Shown one piece after another: positions 19,747 to 28,376 of a stretch of 64,000 nt of DNA. The DNA is from Rouxiella badensis (GTDB taxonomy: Bacteria; Pseudomonadota; Gammaproteobacteria; Enterobacterales; Enterobacteriaceae). Each line of letters begins with the position of its first letter. Position 1 is the stretch's first letter. Under the pieces are notes generated by a model. That model was not told the DNA's origin, did no database searches, and saw nothing but the letters and a program-made list of their open reading frames with translations. The DNA is taken from NCBI GenBank assembly GCA_026967495.1, contig CP114060.1:62001-126000 (forward strand). Reading direction: 5' to 3'. The translations under genes and the position numbers were made by a program.

Positions 19747-21097
19747 TCAGTAAGCCTTGAGTTCGATACGTTCGATTTTTTGCACGATGAACAGGAAGCT
19801 GACCACCGCCACCAGCGCGTGGAGCGCCACATAAACCAATGCGCCATTGAACGAGCCGGTCGCCGCGATGATGTAACCGATGGCAATCGGCGTCACGATG
19901 CCGGAGATGTTGCCGCACATGTTGAATAAACCGCCGCTGAGGCCGCTGATTTCTTTCGGTGCGGTATCGGCTAGCACCGCCCAGCCCAAAGCCCCAATGC
20001 CTTTCCCGAAGAATGCCGCGGCCATGACGGCAACCACCACCCATTCTGTTGAGACATAGTTGCAAACGATCATCGACATAGAGAGCAGCATACCGAGCAC
20101 GATGGGGAACTTGCGGGCAAAGGTGAGTGATTGGGTGCGGCGCATCAGGTAATCCGAAATAATGCCGCCGAGAATACCGCCGAGGAATCCCATAATCGCC
20201 GGAATCGAGGCCACCATCCCGGCCTTGAGGATCGACATCCCTTTTTCCTGCACCAGATAAATAGGAAACCAGGTAATGAAAAAGTAGGTCAGCGCATTAA
20301 TGCAGTACTGCCCGAGGTAAATGCCGATCATCATGCGTGAGGAAAGCAGCTGCTTGATCTGTTGGGTTTTACTGCCTTTACCGATGACCTTTCCGCCCTT
20401 GTTTTCCTTATGATCCATATTGATCAGTCCCCCACCGGCCTCGATATAATCCAGCTCGGCCTGATTAGCCCTGGGATGATCTTTAGGATCGTAAATGACC
20501 TTCAGCCAGATAAAGCTCAGCACGATCCCCAGGCCGCCCATGAAGAAAAACACGTGCGACCAGCCGACTTCAGAGGTGAGCCACCCCATGATCGGGGCGA
20601 AAATAACCGTCGCGAAGTATTGGGCGGAGTTGAAAATAGACACGGCGGTGCCGCGCTCCTGTGCCGGGAACCAGGCAGCAACAATGCGGCTATTGCCCGG
20701 GAAAGACGGAGACTCGGCCAGACCGACCAGAAAACGCAGTGCAAACAGTGCGACGACGATGCCAAAACCGTGGAAGATATCGACAAACCCTTGCAACAGG
20801 GTAAATAACGACCAGATAAAGATGCTGTAGAAATAAACCTTTTTAGATCCAAACTTATCCAGCAGCCAGCCGCCGGGAATCTGTCCAATTACATAGGCCC
20901 AGGAAAATGCAGAAAAGATATAACCCATTCCTACCGAATCGAGTTCCAATATCTTTCGCCATCGCCGAACCGGCAATAGAAAGCGTTGCTCGATCGCCAT
21001 AATTGAATGATGTCACAATAAACAACATCACCACTATCCAGTAGCGAGCGTTAGTTCTGTTTTTGGTCATACTCTCCGCCGAGCTGAAAGTCACCAT
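19747..21097 (-). CDS. gudP: Glucarate/galactarate transporter GudP (MFS), one frameshift as sequenced
   Basis: GudP is a major facilitator superfamily symporter of the anion:cation symporter family that imports D-glucarate and galactarate across the inner membrane. Signature stretches are NARYWIVVMLFIVTSFNYGD, VIGQIPGGWLLDKFG, PSFPGNSRIVAAWFP, GERG-like QERGTAVS and SGLSGGLFNM, with about 12 hydrophobic helices. The start is ATG at 21095-21097 (MVTFSSAES), preceded by GGAG. The frame breaks at 20941-20947, where gene-strand GGAACTC stands for the expected Gly-Leu GGGCTC or similar. The corrected length is 449 residues against 450 in E. coli. It is the first gene of gudPXD. Confidence 0.95.
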
Positions 21098-21323
21098 GGT
21101 GTTCTCCAAAGAGAGGGAGGATGCAAAGCTTATTCTGATGAAGAAAAAATGCAGGGTGTCAGAATAAAACTCATACTGAACAAGGCGTCATGTAATTAAT
21201 GAAAACGTCATTCTTATTAGAAAGTTCATTATCGAACAATGACTGAGATAATCAGTATAGGGGCAAGGTTTACGCGCCTCACTAGGCAAATCGCCAAGCT
21301 TAAAGCGGTCAGGTGAATTAAAT

Positions 21324-21340
21324 TGCTGCAACTGCACAAT
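21324..21340. promoter_or_regulatory. Putative CdaR operator upstream of gudP
   Basis: TGCTGCAACTGCACAAT shares TGCACAAT and the opposite TGC with the cdaR-proximal palindrome. It lies about 235 bp upstream of the gudP start. Confidence 0.45.
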
Positions 21341-21427
21341 CGGCTGCGAGTTATGTCACGAAAAAATAGTGGGTCGAAAAGTCGGTGGGTTATAGGAAAA
21401 TAAGGCTAAACGGCGAAGAAATTCAAT

Positions 21428-21443
21428 TGTGATTAATATCACA
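21428..21443. promoter_or_regulatory. CRP site upstream of gudP
   Basis: TGTGATTAATATCACA is a perfect match to the CRP consensus TGTGA-N6-TCACA. It is about 104 bp centre-to-centre from the putative CdaR operator. It implies cAMP-CRP activation of the gudPXD operon, sensible for a secondary carbon source. Confidence 0.75.
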
Positions 21444-21559
21444 TTATTAAATTCCCGCAGCCAAGGCTCAGACTGCCATTATTTATTAATACTCCTCGTC
21501 GCTGCGAGGATCCTTATAATAAATACCTTGTTGATGAGACGCTGTTTATGAGTTTTCGA

Positions 21560-22718
21560 TCAGTGCTCTTCGTCGAGTTGCAGGGCGACATACAGCAGAA
21601 GACGATCGTCGAAGTTGCCCAGATCCAGCCCCGTCAGTTCCGAGATGCGATTAAGCCGATACTCCAGGGTGTTACGGTGAATGTATAACGCCTTCGAGGT
21701 GGCCGTAGGCTGCACGTTGTGGGTGAACCACGCCGCCAGGGTACGGCGAAGCAGTCCGTTGGTATCGGTCGCTTTCAGGCGCGCCAACGGACGTACCAGC
21801 TCATCGGCCTGCCAGCCGCCGCGCAGACTGTCGAGCAGAACCGGAAGAATGAGATCCTGATAGAAGTAGCTGCGCTTATCGGGCATACGCTGCTTGCCGA
21901 CGGCCATGGTGGTTTTCGCGGTGCGATAAGAGCGCGCGATGCTGCCCGGTCCGGTGAAAAAGTTGCCCAGTGAGATTCGGATCCGCAGCCGACCGTTCTC
22001 GGTCATTCGCGACATCAAATGCTCCACCCGCTGGCGATGCGACTCGGGGTCCCATCGGTCATAGCTGTTAAGAGCAGGCTTGAGTACCACCATTTCTGTC
22101 AGCGAGACGATGGCAATCAGGTTGTCGCGTTCGGGCGTGGTTAACAGCTGCTGGAGCTGCTGAAGTTCGGCCATCGCGCTGTCTACGCCGAGCTGGCCGC
22201 TGTCGACCTCAACGACCGCCACCACGCGCGGCTTGTGAATATCAATCCCCAGCCGTTGCGCCCACTCCATCAGCGCCGGAGAGAGCCTCATCCATGCGAA
22301 TGAGGTTGAGCACCAGCTCCTCACGCAGTCGGCTGTCTTGCGCCAACATGTGCAGCAAGCGCGCCTGCTCCAGCATCATCTCGGCGGTCATACACACCAG
22401 TTCGCCGTACTGCCTCAGCTGCGTAGGGTTGCCTGTCAGCCCGATGACGCCCACTATCTGCCCGTCGATGCGCATTGGCAGATTGATCCCCGGTCTGACG
22501 CCGTGCAGATGCCGGGCGACACCTTCATCAATATCCACCACACGTTCCTGTGAAATGCACAGCAGCGCCCCCTCATGCAATTCCCCCAGACGCTGCTCGT
22601 CGCCGCTGCCGATGATTTTCCCTCTGGCGTCCATAACGTTGACGTTGCTGTCGATAATCTGCATCGTGCGGGCGACTATCTGCTGCGCCAGCTTGGAATC
22701 AAAGTGATAGGCCGCCAT
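21560..22718 (-). CDS. cdaR: Carbohydrate diacid regulator CdaR, one frameshift as sequenced
   Basis: CdaR (SdaR) activates the gar, gud and cdaR promoters in response to diacid sugars such as glucarate and galactarate. The N-terminal sugar-diacid recognition domain includes ARTMQIIDSNVNVMD and ARHLHGVRPGINLPM. The C-terminal PucR-type helix-turn-helix reads IHRNTLEYRLNRISELTGLD. The start is ATG at 22716-22718 (MAAYHFDSK), after an AGGA-type site. One inserted base at 22283-22289 (GAGCCTC for GAGCTC) breaks the frame near residue 145. The corrected length is 385 residues, the same as in E. coli. Being adjacent to its full regulon is unlike E. coli, where gar genes lie elsewhere. Confidence 0.95.
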
Positions 22719-22782
22719 CTTCCTGCTGCTCCTGTTCGTTTTAATTATTTTAATCAGAATACGCAGTCGAGCGGCGTCATAC

Positions 22783-22799
22783 ATTGTGCAAACGCACAA
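22783..22799. promoter_or_regulatory. Perfect palindrome upstream of cdaR, putative CdaR autoregulatory operator
   Basis: ATTGTGCAAACGCACAA contains the inverted repeat TTGTGC-N4-GCACAA, centred 73 bp upstream of the cdaR start. It is the most symmetrical of the four related sites, and like the garL-side site it is followed nearby by GGATCC, so the similarity extends beyond the 17 bp. Confidence 0.6.
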
Positions 22800-22850
22800 A
22801 GCGCCGGGGATCCGTTCAGAGTTGGGAGTGACATCACAGTTTGCGGGGAT

Positions 22851-22887
22851 AAAGAAAAGGCAGACCGAAGTCTGCCTGCTTTTTCTT
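22851..22887. terminator. Rho-independent terminator after degP
   Basis: AGGCAGAC (22858-22865) and GTCTGCCT (22870-22877) form an 8-bp stem. The loop is UUCG on the minus strand, which then runs into UUUUCUUU. A plus-strand U run also exists. It separates degP from the downstream cdaR. Confidence 0.85.
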
Positions 22888-22930
22888 CACTGTCGACGCG
22901 AGGTCAAGCTGGCGCGCGATGCGCCAACGC

Positions 22931-24391
22931 TTATTGTGCCAGCAGATAAATCTGGCTGTCGCCGCGCTGAATATCCAGCGCCAGTACACCCGGTTTACTG
23001 TCCAGAATTTTGCGCAAATCGCCCAGATTATTGACCTGTTGCTGGTTAACGCCGTGGATAATATCGCCTTTTTTCAATCCGACACGTGCCGCGGTGGAAC
23101 CCGGTTTCACGTTATCCACTTTAACGCCTTTCTGGCCGTTAACGTCGCTGTTGCTCAGTTCAGCACCTTCAATACCGGTGTAAACCGTGGCTGAAGCAAC
23201 CTGTGCAGGCTGAGAGCTCTGTTGCAGAGTGACGTCAACGTTAAGCGGTTTGCCGTCGCGCAGCAGGCCGATGGTAATTTTGCTCCCAACCGCCATGGTG
23301 CCGACATCAGCACGGAACGAAGCAAAGCTTCTAATAGGCTTGCCGTTCATGCTGACAATCACGTCGCCCGCCTTGATGCCGGCTTTCTCGGCAGCAGACT
23401 TCGGCAGAACCTGACTGATAAAGGCCCCGCGATCGGCGTCAACTTTCATGGCTTTCGCCAGTTCAGGGTTCAGCTCGGTACCCATGATGCCCAGCTCGGC
23501 GCGTTTAACCTGACCGTACTGAATCATCTGTTTCGCCAGGTTTTGCACCATGTTGCTTGGAATAGCAAAACCGATACCGATGTTGCCACCGTCCGGTGCC
23601 AGAATAGCGGTGTTCATCCCGATCAGTTCACCGTTCAGGTTCACCAGCGCGCCACCGGAGTTACCGCGGTTAATTGCGGCGTCAGTCTGAATGAAGTTCT
23701 CGTAGTTCTCGATGTTCAGGCCACTGCGGCCCAGCGCGGAAACAATCCCCGAGGTCGCGGTTTCGCCCAGACCGTAAGGGTTACCGATGGCTACGGTGTA
23801 GTCACCCACGCGCAGCTGCTCGGAGTCGGCAAATTTAATCGCCGTCAGATTTTTAGCGTCGATCAGCTGGATAACCGCGATGTCAGACTGCGGATCCTTA
23901 CCGATCACCTTCGCGTTGTAGCGACGGCCATCGTTAAGCACAACGGTGATTTTGTTGGCGTTATCCACTACGTGGTTATTGGTCACCACATAGCCTTTAG
24001 CCGCGTCAATGATTACGCCAGAACCCAGCGCCTGGAAGGCCTGTTTTTCAGGGGCTTGCTGCTGGCCGTCGTCGCTGCCGTCATCGCCACCTGCACCGCC
24101 CTGCTGGCAGACAGGTGAACCCTGGAAGGGTGAACCATCCTGGCAAAGCGGTGAATTCTCACCAAAGAACTGCTGAAACTGTTGTCCCATGCGAGGAGTT
24201 TTTACCGGTGCACTACCGTCGATGTTGATGCTGACAACCGAAGGCATCACTTTTTCCAACATCGGTGCCAGGCTAGGAACCTGAGTGGTGCTGGAAGAAG
24301 CCGTCTCTGCAGCCAATGCCGATGAAACAGGCGCTACAGCCATACCAACACTTAACGCCAGAGCGCTCAAGAATAGAGTAGTTTTTTTCAT
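22931..24391 (-). CDS. degP: Periplasmic serine endoprotease DegP (HtrA)
   Basis: DegP is the heat-inducible periplasmic protease and chaperone for misfolded envelope proteins. From the ATG at 24391 the product is 486 residues. It begins MKKTTLFLSALALSVGMAV, a Sec signal peptide cleaved after ALAAE-like residues. The trypsin-like domain has the triad in NNHVVDN (His), QSDIAVIQ (Asp) and GNSGGALVN (Ser), preceded by the LA loop with two cysteines. Two PDZ domains follow (RAELGIMGTEL and EGAELSNSDV regions). An upstream TTG giving 12 extra residues is less likely. The frame is intact. It lies between dgt and cdaR as in E. coli. Confidence 0.97.
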   Translation of the reverse strand: MKKTTLFLSALALSVGMAVAPVSSALAAETASSSTTQVPSLAPMLEKVMPSVVSINIDGSAPVKTPRMGQQFQQFFGENSPLCQDGSPFQGSPVCQQGGAGGDDGSDDGQQQAPEKQAFQALGSGVIIDAAKGYVVTNNHVVDNANKITVVLNDGRRYNAKVIGKDPQSDIAVIQLIDAKNLTAIKFADSEQLRVGDYTVAIGNPYGLGETATSGIVSALGRSGLNIENYENFIQTDAAINRGNSGGALVNLNGELIGMNTAILAPDGGNIGIGFAIPSNMVQNLAKQMIQYGQVKRAELGIMGTELNPELAKAMKVDADRGAFISQVLPKSAAEKAGIKAGDVIVSMNGKPIRSFASFRADVGTMAVGSKITIGLLRDGKPLNVDVTLQQSSQPAQVASATVYTGIEGAELSNSDVNGQKGVKVDNVKPGSTAARVGLKKGDIIHGVNQQQVNNLGDLRKILDSKPGVLALDIQRGDSQIYLLAQ

Positions 24392-24599
24392 CAGAAGAAA
24401 TCTCTTTAATTTATATGGTGGCGACAAGTCTTTGCCACTTTGCCAGGTAGTCGTTACTGAGATTTTATTAATAACCCGAAGTTCATCTTCGTCGATCTGA
24501 CAATAGTAAAAAAATATTGTCGATATTTACAAAAGCCTACTTTTTAACCAAGGGATTGCTCGAAATAATTTCACTTAAATCGGCTAATATCCCCGCGAA

Positions 24600-26115
24600 T
24601 TATTCGGCTGCCATCAGTCGGCGATATTCATCGTAGGCGTAGAGGTCCGTCATGCCGCTGATATAATCTTGGATCATTCGCGCGCGGAAATAATATTCGC
24701 TCACCTGTCGCTGCGCCTCGGAGGCGTCGGCTAATTTCGCGATGGCTTCGCTGTAGGCCAGACGATGCTTGGAAGAAAGCTTATGAAACAGCCTAGTTTC
24801 AATAAGATAGTCGCGATGCGTGTCCTCTTCCACCAGTTGGGTAAACTCGGCCAACGGCATATCCAGCAGCGGACTGTAAATATCCAATAGCCCGCTAATG
24901 ACTCGATAACCCTGCAACTCAAGTTCCTCCACTTCATAGTGGTTGAAAACATGCTTACGCGCCACGCTTTTATATATTTCCAGCAGCCGGTTAGACTGGC
25001 TGTCATCTTCAAGTAAAGCCTGATTGAAGGTTCCTGAATATATTGACGATAAATTACTTATAAATCGCTTCGCAGCATGCGGGACCAACTGCTTCACCGT
25101 CTGCACCCGCAGCTCCATAAAGAAGTAATCCACCGGATTGCGGAACGTTTTGGCGCGATCCATTTTCTGATAGGCGGTATCGACCACGCTTTCGAACAGA
25201 TCGCCCGGCTGTTGGTCTTTCCACTCGCGCTTAAGGTGCTGATAAAGCTGCTCGACGGTGAAGATATCCTTCTCGACGGCGTCCTCAAGGTCAGCGATAC
25301 AGTAGGAAATATCGTCGGCCGCTTCCATGATGTAGGTCAGTGGGTAACGATGAAATTCACCGAGATCCAGCTCATCGCGCAGACGGCGAATGAACGGCTC
25401 TTCGGAAAGATAGAATCCAGGTTTCTTCATCAGGTAGCTGAATTCGTCGAGAGGTTTACCCGACCAATAGGCGGGCCGGGTGTACTTGAGGATGCAGGCG
25501 CTCTGGCTGTAGGTAAGATTGAGTTTTAGCAGCGCAAACACCAGGCGGATAGCCTGCGCGTTGCCGTCAAAATGGCAGAGATCGACGCGCACCTTTTTAC
25601 GCAAGGTGTCCAGCTCGGCGTCTTGCCCATCGAGGCACAGAAAACCGGGGCGGCAGCTTTCGAACGCCGCCCCCGCTCTCGATGCTGGCGGTATCCATGC
25701 GTTTCGCGAACCAGTTATTGATAGCGGATTCGCCAAAATGACCGAACGGCGGATTGCCGATATCGTGCATCAGACAGGCCATTTCGACCACGCTTTCAAA
25801 GGGATCGGTGGACTCCGTAAGGCCAAGGCTCTCGATACGCCCCGCTTTACGCAGACGATGCAGCACCTCTTTGGCGATGTGTCGCCCCACCTGCTGCACC
25901 TCCATCGAGTGCGTCAGGCGACTGCGCACCGCGGCGTTTTTCTCGAGCGGGAAAACCTGAGTCTTCTGCTGCAGACGCCGAATGGCGGCGGAGTTGATGA
26001 TCCGTCCGCGATCGCTTTCAAACTGGCGGATCACATCGTATTCATCACCGGCTTCTATCGGTGGACTAAAAGGACGTTGGAAGTTGAATTTCGTTTTAAA
26101 ATCGATCCCAGACAT
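24600..26115 (-). CDS. dgt: Deoxyguanosinetriphosphate triphosphohydrolase Dgt, one frameshift as sequenced
   Basis: Dgt hydrolyses dGTP to deoxyguanosine and triphosphate. HD-domain metal ligands appear in SRLTHSMEVQQVGR and CLMHDIGNPPFGHFGE. The later YLTYIMEAADDISYC-like segment and the conserved end YISGMTDLYAYDEYRRLM confirm the family. The frame breaks at the C5 run 25670-25674 (gene strand G5) near residue 148. Removing one base gives 504 residues against 505 in E. coli, so a run-length insertion is the simplest reading. It is divergent from mtnN, and upstream of degP on the same strand, as in E. coli. Confidence 0.94.
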
Positions 26116-26292
26116 GATTTCCTACCTTATCAGTCACTTCTTCCGTTAATCCTGAGCCTTGTTGCAGGCAGTAAACGCATTATTTCTTGCCTTTAGCCAT
26201 GATAGACTATGCCGCATTCATCGAGGCCGTGTCCAACATGCCCTGCATCTGAATGATGATGGGGAAATTTTTATCATCTGCGAGTATTCACT

Positions 26293-26991
26293 ATGAAAGT
26301 AGGCATCATTGGCGCAATGGAACAAGAAGTTACCCTTCTGCGCGACAAAATCGAAAACCGTCAAACCCTGCAACGTGCTGGCTGCGAAATCTATACCGGA
26401 CAGCTGAACGGCGTAGACGTGGCGCTGCTGAAATCTGGCATTGGCAAGGTCTCGGCAGCTATGGGGACCACCCTGCTGCTGGAACACTGCAAGCCCGACG
26501 TGGTCATCAATACGGGTTCCGCCGGTGGCCTCGCCAAGACGCTGAAAGTGGGCGACATTGTGGTTTCCGAAGAGGTTCGCTATCACGACGCCGACGTCAC
26601 CGCTTTTGGTTACGAGCCGGGCCAGATGGCAGGTTGCCCTCCGTCTTTTGTGGCTGATGCCAAACTGATCAAACTGGCCGAAGAATGCCTCACCGGTCTG
26701 AAACTGAACGCTGTGCGCGGGCTGGTTTGCAGTGGCGATGCCTTCATCAACGGCGCAGAACCGCTGGCGCGCATTCGCAATACCTTCCCAAACGTGGCAG
26801 CCGTAGAAATGGAAGCCGCTGCCGTAGGCCACGTGTGCCACCTGTTCGGTACACCGTTCGTAGTCGTGCGCGCCATCTCCGACGTCGCCGACAGCGAATC
26901 ACACCTGAGCTTTGAAGAGTTCCTGGTGGTCGCCGCCGAGCAGTCAACCCTGATGGTTGACGCCATGCTGAAAGCGCTGGCTGCGGAGTAA
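26293..26991 (+). CDS. mtnN: 5'-methylthioadenosine/S-adenosylhomocysteine nucleosidase
   Basis: MtnN (Pfs) cleaves adenine from methylthioadenosine and S-adenosylhomocysteine, serving methionine salvage and autoinducer-2 precursor supply. The 232-residue product equals the E. coli length. It shows GIIGAMEQEVTLL, the purine-binding VCSGDAFI, the AVEMEAAAVGHVC active-site region, and RAISDVADSESH with the catalytic aspartate. The frame is clean. It is followed 9 bp later by btuF on the same strand. Confidence 0.98.
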   Translation: MKVGIIGAMEQEVTLLRDKIENRQTLQRAGCEIYTGQLNGVDVALLKSGIGKVSAAMGTTLLLEHCKPDVVINTGSAGGLAKTLKVGDIVVSEEVRYHDADVTAFGYEPGQMAGCPPSFVADAKLIKLAEECLTGLKLNAVRGLVCSGDAFINGAEPLARIRNTFPNVAAVEMEAAAVGHVCHLFGTPFVVVRAISDVADSESHLSFEEFLVVAAEQSTLMVDAMLKALAAE

Positions 26992-27000
26992 TCCAGCCTC

Positions 27001-27803
27001 GTGCTTAGGCTTCTCCTGCTTATCGCGCTGTGGCTGCCGTTGGCGGCGACGGCGCAGGTTGCCGAGCGCGTGGTCAGCCTCGCGCCCAACTTGACCGAGC
27101 TGGCCTATGCCGCCGGACTCGGCGATAAGCTGGTGGGCGTCAGCGCCTATTCCGATTTCCCCCTGCAGCACAGAAGATAGAGCAAGTTGCCAACTGGCAA
27201 GGGATTAACGTCGAACGCATTCTAAGGCTAAAACCCGATCTGGTGCTGGCGTGGCGAGGCGGGAATCCGCAGCGGCCGCTGGATCAACTGGCTTCGCTGG
27301 GCGTCAAAGTCGTCTATCTGGATCCGCAAAGCGTGGAGCAAGTCGCCGACGCGCTGGACAAGCTTGCAGACTATAGCCGCGAGCCTGAAAACGGCCATGC
27401 AGCGGCCCGTCAGATGCGGCAACGGCTACAGCAATTGAAGGCGCAACATCCTGAGCACGCTGCTGTGCCGGTGTTTATCCAGTTCTCTACTCAGCCACTT
27501 TTTACCAGTTCAGGTCATACCCTACAGAGTCAGATTGTCAGCCTGTGCGGCGCAGAAAATATCTTTGCCGATAGCCCCGCGCCCTGGCCGCAGGTCAGCC
27601 GCGAGCAGGTACTGAGTCGCGCGCCAAAGGCGATAATTTTCCCCGGTACCGCGCAGCAGCAGGCCGAAATCAATCATTTTTGGCAAGGTCAGCTGCAGGT
27701 GCCGCTTCTCGCGGTTAACGCCGACTGGTTCAACCGCGCGGGTCCCCGCATCCTGCTTGCCGCGCAGCAGCTGTGTTCGGAGATTGACGCACTCAAGCGT
27801 TGA
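27001..27803 (+). CDS. btuF: Vitamin B12-binding periplasmic protein BtuF, one frameshift as sequenced
   Basis: BtuF binds cobalamin in the periplasm and delivers it to the BtuCD importer. A GTG at 27001 starts a short signal peptide (hydrophobic LLLLIALWLPLAATA). The mature part shows VVSLAPNLTELAYAAG, YSDFP, GINVERILRLKPDLVLAWRGG and PWPQVSREQVL. A C5 run at 27159-27163, expected C6, breaks the frame after DFP. Adding one C joins it to PAAQKIEQVANWQG. The corrected length is 267 residues against 266 in E. coli. In E. coli I recall yadS directly after btuF; here a terminator follows instead. Confidence 0.92.
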
Positions 27804-27808
27804 GCCAT

Positions 27809-27842
27809 AAAAAAAGCCCCGTGCAAATGCACAGGGCTTTTC
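27809..27842. terminator. Bidirectional terminator between btuF and erpA
   Basis: AAAAGCCC, TGCA, loop AA, TGCA and GGGCTTTT form a long stem flanked by A and T runs, serving the converging btuF and erpA transcripts. Confidence 0.9.
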
Positions 27843-27865
27843 AATTCTTTCTCACCGCAGCAGCA

Positions 27866-28243
27866 TCAGATGCTGAAGGATGAACCACAACCGCAGGTGG
27901 TTTTAGCGTTCGGGTTAGTCACCACGAAGCGCGAACCTTCCAGCCCTTCGGTATAATCCACTTCGCCGCCGACCAGATATTGCAGGCTCATTGGGTCAAC
28001 GACCAGCGCAACGCCGGATTTCTCGATGGTCATATCACCGTCATTGACTTTGTCGTCAAAGGTGAAGCCATATTGGAAACCGCTGCAACCGCCGCCGGTG
28101 ATGTATACACGCAGCTTCAGCTCAGGGTTTTCTTCATCGGCCACCAGATTCTTGACCTTACGGGCTGCAGCGTCAGTAAACTGCAACGGCAGCGCCATCG
28201 GTGGTTCGTCTACGGTTGGCTCACTTAAAATGGGTTCACTCAT
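27866..28243 (-). CDS. erpA: Iron-sulfur cluster insertion protein ErpA
   Basis: ErpA is an A-type carrier that hands [4Fe-4S] clusters to targets such as the isoprenoid enzyme IspG. The three cluster-binding cysteines are in GGGCSGFQYG and TTCGCGSSF. The 125-residue product is longer than the 114-residue E. coli protein because of an acidic N-terminal extension (MSEPILSEPTVDEPP). An internal ATG (MALPLQF) would give a product close to the classic length, so the start is slightly uncertain. It converges with btuF and is followed upstream by clcA. Confidence 0.96.
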   Translation of the reverse strand: MSEPILSEPTVDEPPMALPLQFTDAAARKVKNLVADEENPELKLRVYITGGGCSGFQYGFTFDDKVNDGDMTIEKSGVALVVDPMSLQYLVGGEVDYTEGLEGSRFVVTNPNAKTTCGCGSSFSI

Positions 28244-28376
28244 GTTTTCACTCCCAATCCGAATTCTGTTCAGGCCGCCGGATTGACTGTCTGAATAATG
28301 AACTGATTATCTTATACATGTATCTCAGATTCAAGTATGAGCCGTTTTCGTCACGCCGTCCCGCTAATTTTTGCGG

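Larger units (their letters stand above)
21098..21559. promoter_or_regulatory. gudP upstream region downstream of cdaR
   Basis: This 462-bp gap separates cdaR from gudP on the same strand. It holds a perfect CRP box (21428-21443), a putative CdaR operator (21324-21340) and AT-rich stretches fit for a promoter. A small 5-bp hairpin at 21494-21509 may end the cdaR transcript, but it is weak. No gene is visible. Confidence 0.6.
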
